DNA of 64,000 nt, from positions 11,978,365 through 12,042,364 of the forward strand of contig CM028327.1 of the NCBI GenBank assembly GCA_016647705.1. The letters run 5' to 3'. Source of the DNA: Eucommia ulmoides. Its lineage: Eukaryota; Streptophyta; Magnoliopsida; Garryales; Eucommiaceae. Under the pieces are notes generated by a model, which saw only the letters and a program-made list of their open reading frames with translations, did no database searches and was not told where the DNA came from. Numbering within the stretch: position 1 is the first letter of the stretch; each line of letters starts with the position of its first letter. A program made the translations under genes and the position numbers. Positions 60,659 through 64,000 of the stretch are shown here, piece after piece.

Positions 60659-61256
60659 GGACCTGTTTGGTAATCATTTCGTTCTCATCCCATGCAGTGG
60701 GATGGGAATGAGATGACATGGGATGAGAATTCTGTTTTTTTCTTAGAAACAGAATCGCGTTCAGTAACGACAATTTTTTTTTTTTTTTAAAATCTGGAGA
60801 CAGAATCACATTTGGAAACAATTTTATTTAAGAAATAAAAAACGAACCCTAAACCACAATTAAGAAATCATCAAACAATCATACCTTAAACCACAATCAA
60901 GAAATCATCAAGCAATCAAACTCTAAAGCCCAATCGAAATCGAAATCGAAATCTTAAACCCTAATCGAAATGAAAATCGAAATTGAAATCCTAAACCCCA
61001 ATCGAAATCGAAATCAAAATCCCCAACCCCAATCGAAATCGATTACTGCTCGAAATTGAAATCAAAACCCTATTTCAAAATCGAAATTGATTTCGTTTTC
61101 GAAATTGAACCTGTTGTTCGATTTCAAAATCAATTGAAACCCTTTCGATTTCGTTTTCAATTTCGTTTTCGAAATCAATCGAAATTAGGGTTTCGATTTC
61201 AATGCTAAGCAGATGACGAAGATGAGGACAGACGAATGCGATGGAGGATGGAGAAG
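60659..61256. mobile_element. Harbinger-like MITE beside the 3-prime end of eIF2A
   Basis: The left end GGACCTGTTTGGTAATC follows TTA. The core has long GAAATC hexamer runs and the copy stops near 61256 without the right terminus. It lies about 230 bp beyond the eIF2A stop codon, so it may form part of that transcript end. Confidence 0.72.
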
Positions 61257-61482
61257 CCATCTCATTATTTCATCACCTCAATTCCAATAGGCAAATAATA
61301 TTACAGTAGACCCTCATCTAAATGGTCAGTAAAGCTGAATCTGAACTTGAGACAAAATTTGTGTGAATCAAATAGCTTAAAAGAAGGAGAAAAAGAAAAA
61401 AAGAAAAAAGAAAAAGGAAAATGACCAGGTTTCACATAGTGCACCAGCGTCCACACGCTAGCACAAGTGGCCCTGCATTCAA

Positions 61483-62454
61483 TTACGCGCCTCCAATGGT
61501 AGACTCGGCAGCCTTTTTCTCCCTCTGTTTCTCCCTTCTCTTCTTGTTTCTTGATGCATTCTTGCTCATTTCTCTTAAGTTAAGAACGGAAAAGCATTCA
61601 ACGATTGAATTTTAAAAATAACAAGGAAAAGGAAAGGTGTCTGGTGTTCGGATGTGCAGAGAGAGAGGTGAAGATGGTATGTACGTACCCTGAAGGGTTT
61701 CCTCCAAATAGCTGTCGATACAAATGAATTCAAATATTAGTAATCACCAAAAAGATATGCATAAAAATGCAGATGCTTGTGTGGGTGTGGGTGTGGGTGT
61801 GGGCATTTGTATATAGTGGCAAGAACAAGAAAAGGTCCTTTATTTCATATTTAAAATTTCCATTTAGGTAAAGTACTCAACCAAGTAAAACTTGACACAC
61901 AGTTGAAAAATGAAAATTCGGATTCAATAAAGGGCAGGGCGCAGCACAACGTACAAAAGCTCCCGCCATTACAGGGTTTGGGGAGGGTCTGATATATGCA
62001 ACCTTATCCCTATATATAGAGACTGTTTCCAAGATTTGAACCCGAAACCTCCATGTCACAATGGAACAATATTACCATTGTACCACAAGGCCGCAAAGAA
62101 AGACAACAGAGCAACAAAACAACCAAAACATACACATGGTACTAAAAATACCCTTTCCCAAAGAACGAGGTGGGGTGCATCATTTGCTGCATGAGCCCGA
62201 GAATAGTTTTCCATAATTGTAGGCTTGTAGTGTCCAGAAAGATGAGTTTGAATTGGAGCCTTGGAATTAGAAAACGAAATGAACCAAAATCCCAACCCCC
62301 CCACCCCCCAAAAAAAATAAAAATATCCCACGCCAACTCCTTTCCCCAAAACCTTCAATCTTCTTCAGCCACCCCCTCCAAGGAAACCACTTAACAGAAG
62401 AGAAAGTTATATATCAATTCACCAAATTCAGATCTATAGACCCGAGCATGATTC

Positions 62455-62506
<52 letters not shown>

Positions 62507-63567
62507 CACACACACACAAGAAAAAATGGAGGGTGAGAGGACATGAGAACTCTACACCGCCGCCTACAGCAGAGGGGATGAGTTCTGTGGGTGGTGAACT
62601 GTGAAAAGAAAGAAAAAGGAAGAAGGAAAAAGAGTGAAAAAAAAGAGAAAAAAAGAAGAAGGGTATACGCTTAATTCATTAAAGGTAACATAGTAAATTC
62701 AAAATAAGTTCTGATTTAGTTTTTAAAAGGGGTGTATATTTAGCAAAAAAAGTGTGTATATATAGAATCACCCTAGTATAAGAAACCCTAATTATGAGTG
62801 AATGACTAAACTATCCTTCAACAAGATTAAATTAATGATCTAATCCAAAAGAAGACATATTCACCAAACTTCTTCTTCGTAGCCTTTTTATGATCACTAC
62901 ATGGATATGTTACCAATTGAGACTCGAACTGTCCAGCTGCCTCTTGAGTATGGTTGGAGATACCACAAGCTAATAACTGATACATGTAACAGGTCCGCCC
63001 ATGATCAAATGCTATTATTTTCCACATGAAGACTTAGATATTGGCCCAGGCCATCACATCCATAAATGCATTGCATCAAGAGTGAAAGTTCAGGAATATA
63101 ATACTTTTAGTACCTCTGCCTGAATGGCAGCTGCAGTCTTAGCATGGGGTGGGCGATATGCAGCAGGTTTTTGGACAGGAGGGTTCGGGGCTACAACTTT
63201 TGTGGAGGCCTGAGAAGATTTCAACCCTTGTCCTGAAAATGAACTTTATTACGATGAGGACATACACATTCAAAGAACCCAAAATTAGAATTTATTTGAT
63301 AATTCTAAACAAGAGGAAGAACCTTGTTGTCTGGTTTCTTCAACTTTTAATGAGTCAACGGACTTTACAAGTTCTTCAATGTCAGGAAACTTATCTGGCA
63401 ATTCTGGTTTCCAATCAGCCTGTGCATCATCAGGACTCAGAAAACTGTCAAAATCATGTCGATTAGGTCTGAAGCACAAATTTAGACCAATAAAACCACT
63501 GACCTGATACAATTTGTCAAACATCTTCTTGAAGGCCAATGCTCCATTGTGGTGAAAGATTTTAATC
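61483..63567 (-). CDS. EIF2A: Eukaryotic translation initiation factor 2A, C-terminal exons
   Basis: Five exons on the minus strand join in phase: 63567-63504, 63419-63323, 63232-63114, 61711-61689 (23 bp) and 61573-61483, ending in TAA. All introns are GT-AG. They encode about 130 residues with the family's C-terminal marks in order: KIFHHNGALAFKKMFDKLYQ, ADWKPELPDKFPD, KPAAYRPPHAKTAAAIQAE and the basic tail SKNASRNKKRREKQREKK. eIF2A has an N-terminal beta-propeller, which must lie beyond the right edge. It is a cytosolic factor linked to non-canonical initiator tRNA delivery and alternative start use; this is family knowledge. Intron 63113-61712 holds an Au SINE and a TA microsatellite. The intron above 63567 holds a GTAACGG-rich repeat. 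Confidence 0.93.
61928..62092 (-). repeat. Au SINE, near full length
   Basis: On the minus strand it begins GCCTTGTGGTACAATGG (A box), has GGGTTCAAATC (B box), then GGAAACAGTCTC, GATAAGGTTGCATA, CAGACCCTCCCC, GGGAGCTTTTGTACG and ends CTGCCCTTT. This is the layout of the Au family of plant SINEs, which derive from a tRNA. It lies in an intron of eIF2A in the same direction as the gene. Confidence 0.85.
62455..62503. repeat. TA microsatellite in an eIF2A intron
   Basis: About 48 bp of uninterrupted TA is followed by TTTACACACACACACA. It is probably length-variable between individuals. Confidence 0.9.
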
Positions 63568-63627
63568 CTTCAATAATGTGAACAAAGTCATTAAAGGACT
63601 AGCAAAAATGGATAACGACAACCCAAG

Positions 63628-63735
63628 GTTTTAAATCGCGGTATCGGGTTACGTAACGGTAACGGTCGCGGTGTAACGGTATCGGGAGTATCGGCCTGTC
63701 CGTAACGGGAATCGGCCGTAACGGTCGTGAATTTT
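63628..63735. repeat. GTAACGG-rich palindromic repeat at an eIF2A intron
   Basis: The stretch starting AGGTTTTAAATCGCGGTATC holds several copies of GTAACGG, CGGTAACGG and GGCCGTAACGG. This kind of subterminal repeat marks one end of a DNA transposon, but the other end would lie beyond the window. Confidence 0.5.
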
Positions 63736-64000
63736 TTAAAATCACTAGAACATCCCCAAAAACTCAATAAGAATAATTGTTTCACTCATTTAACCTTTAA
63801 TAAACACATTATAATAGATCTTATGACATTTTAAGGTTATATACAACACAATAAAGACATAAAAAATACGAAAAATCATCGTACTTAACAATCTTGAAAA
63901 AATAAGATGATGCACACAATACTTAATAAAAATATATTACACAAATATAATAAAAGAGTAAATTGTACTTGTACATCATATTACAAAAACAATACACTCG

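Noticed and set aside
61928-62092. tRNA gene on the minus strand
   Set aside because: A and B boxes are present, but the sequence continues into the Au SINE body and cannot form a tRNA.

Overview
The window is nuclear DNA of a flowering plant, most likely a eudicot. The reasons are spliced host genes with GT-AG introns in AT-rich sequence, several lineages of Copia LTR retrotransposons, a plant RTE-type LINE, an Au-type SINE, TRIM elements, many short inverted-repeat DNA elements, and a degenerate CCCTAAA tract of the plant telomere type. No species can be named from the sequence alone.

Three host genes are supported. (1) A trigger-factor-like, probably plastid protein lies on the minus strand: three secure internal exons at 6515-8111, plus two tentative exons at 21560-21613 and 1593-1609. 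Its introns would hold two long Copia elements, a Copia remnant and a Mutator-like element. (2) DPH2, the diphthamide synthesis subunit, lies on the plus strand at 46093-55962. It is complete with ten exons and 505 codons before the stop. Intron 4 holds two nested inverted-repeat elements and intron 6 a Copia remnant. (3) The C-terminal five exons of eIF2A lie on the minus strand at 61483-63567 and run off the right edge. Its introns hold an Au SINE, a TA microsatellite and a GTAACGG-rich repeat.

Layout: 1-292 is a TRIM; 1.9-2.4 kb is a CT/CA compound repeat array; 3.4-5.4 kb is a Copia remnant; 6.5-8.1 kb holds trigger factor exons and a Mutator-like element; 8.5-14.3 kb is Copia A with a hAT-like insert; 14.8-19.9 kb is Copia B; 20.4-24.4 kb holds two LINE fragments; 24.9-27.6 kb is a TRIM split by a Copia whose middle is inverted relative to its ends; 27.8-28.3 kb is a minisatellite; 28.3-34.6 kb is one Copia interrupted by Copia C; 34.7-36.4 kb is a doubled Harbinger-like MITE; 36.4-37.4 kb is a second copy of the interrupted Copia family; 38.3-42.0 kb holds more MITEs inside a degenerate palindromic-motif array; 42.1-45.6 kb holds Copia LTR remnants; 46-56 kb is DPH2; 56.3-57.3 kb is a second, inverted palindromic-motif cluster; 57.7-59.1 kb is a Copia gag remnant; 59.5-59.9 kb is telomere-like; 60.7-61.3 kb is another MITE; then eIF2A follows.

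Two of the three genes act in translation (DPH2 modifies elongation factor 2, eIF2A is an initiation factor) and the third is a chaperone-like protein. Nothing suggests they form a unit. The main interest of the window is the history of nested insertions and several repeat structures that standard feature types do not describe. All coordinates and mismatch counts were read by eye.
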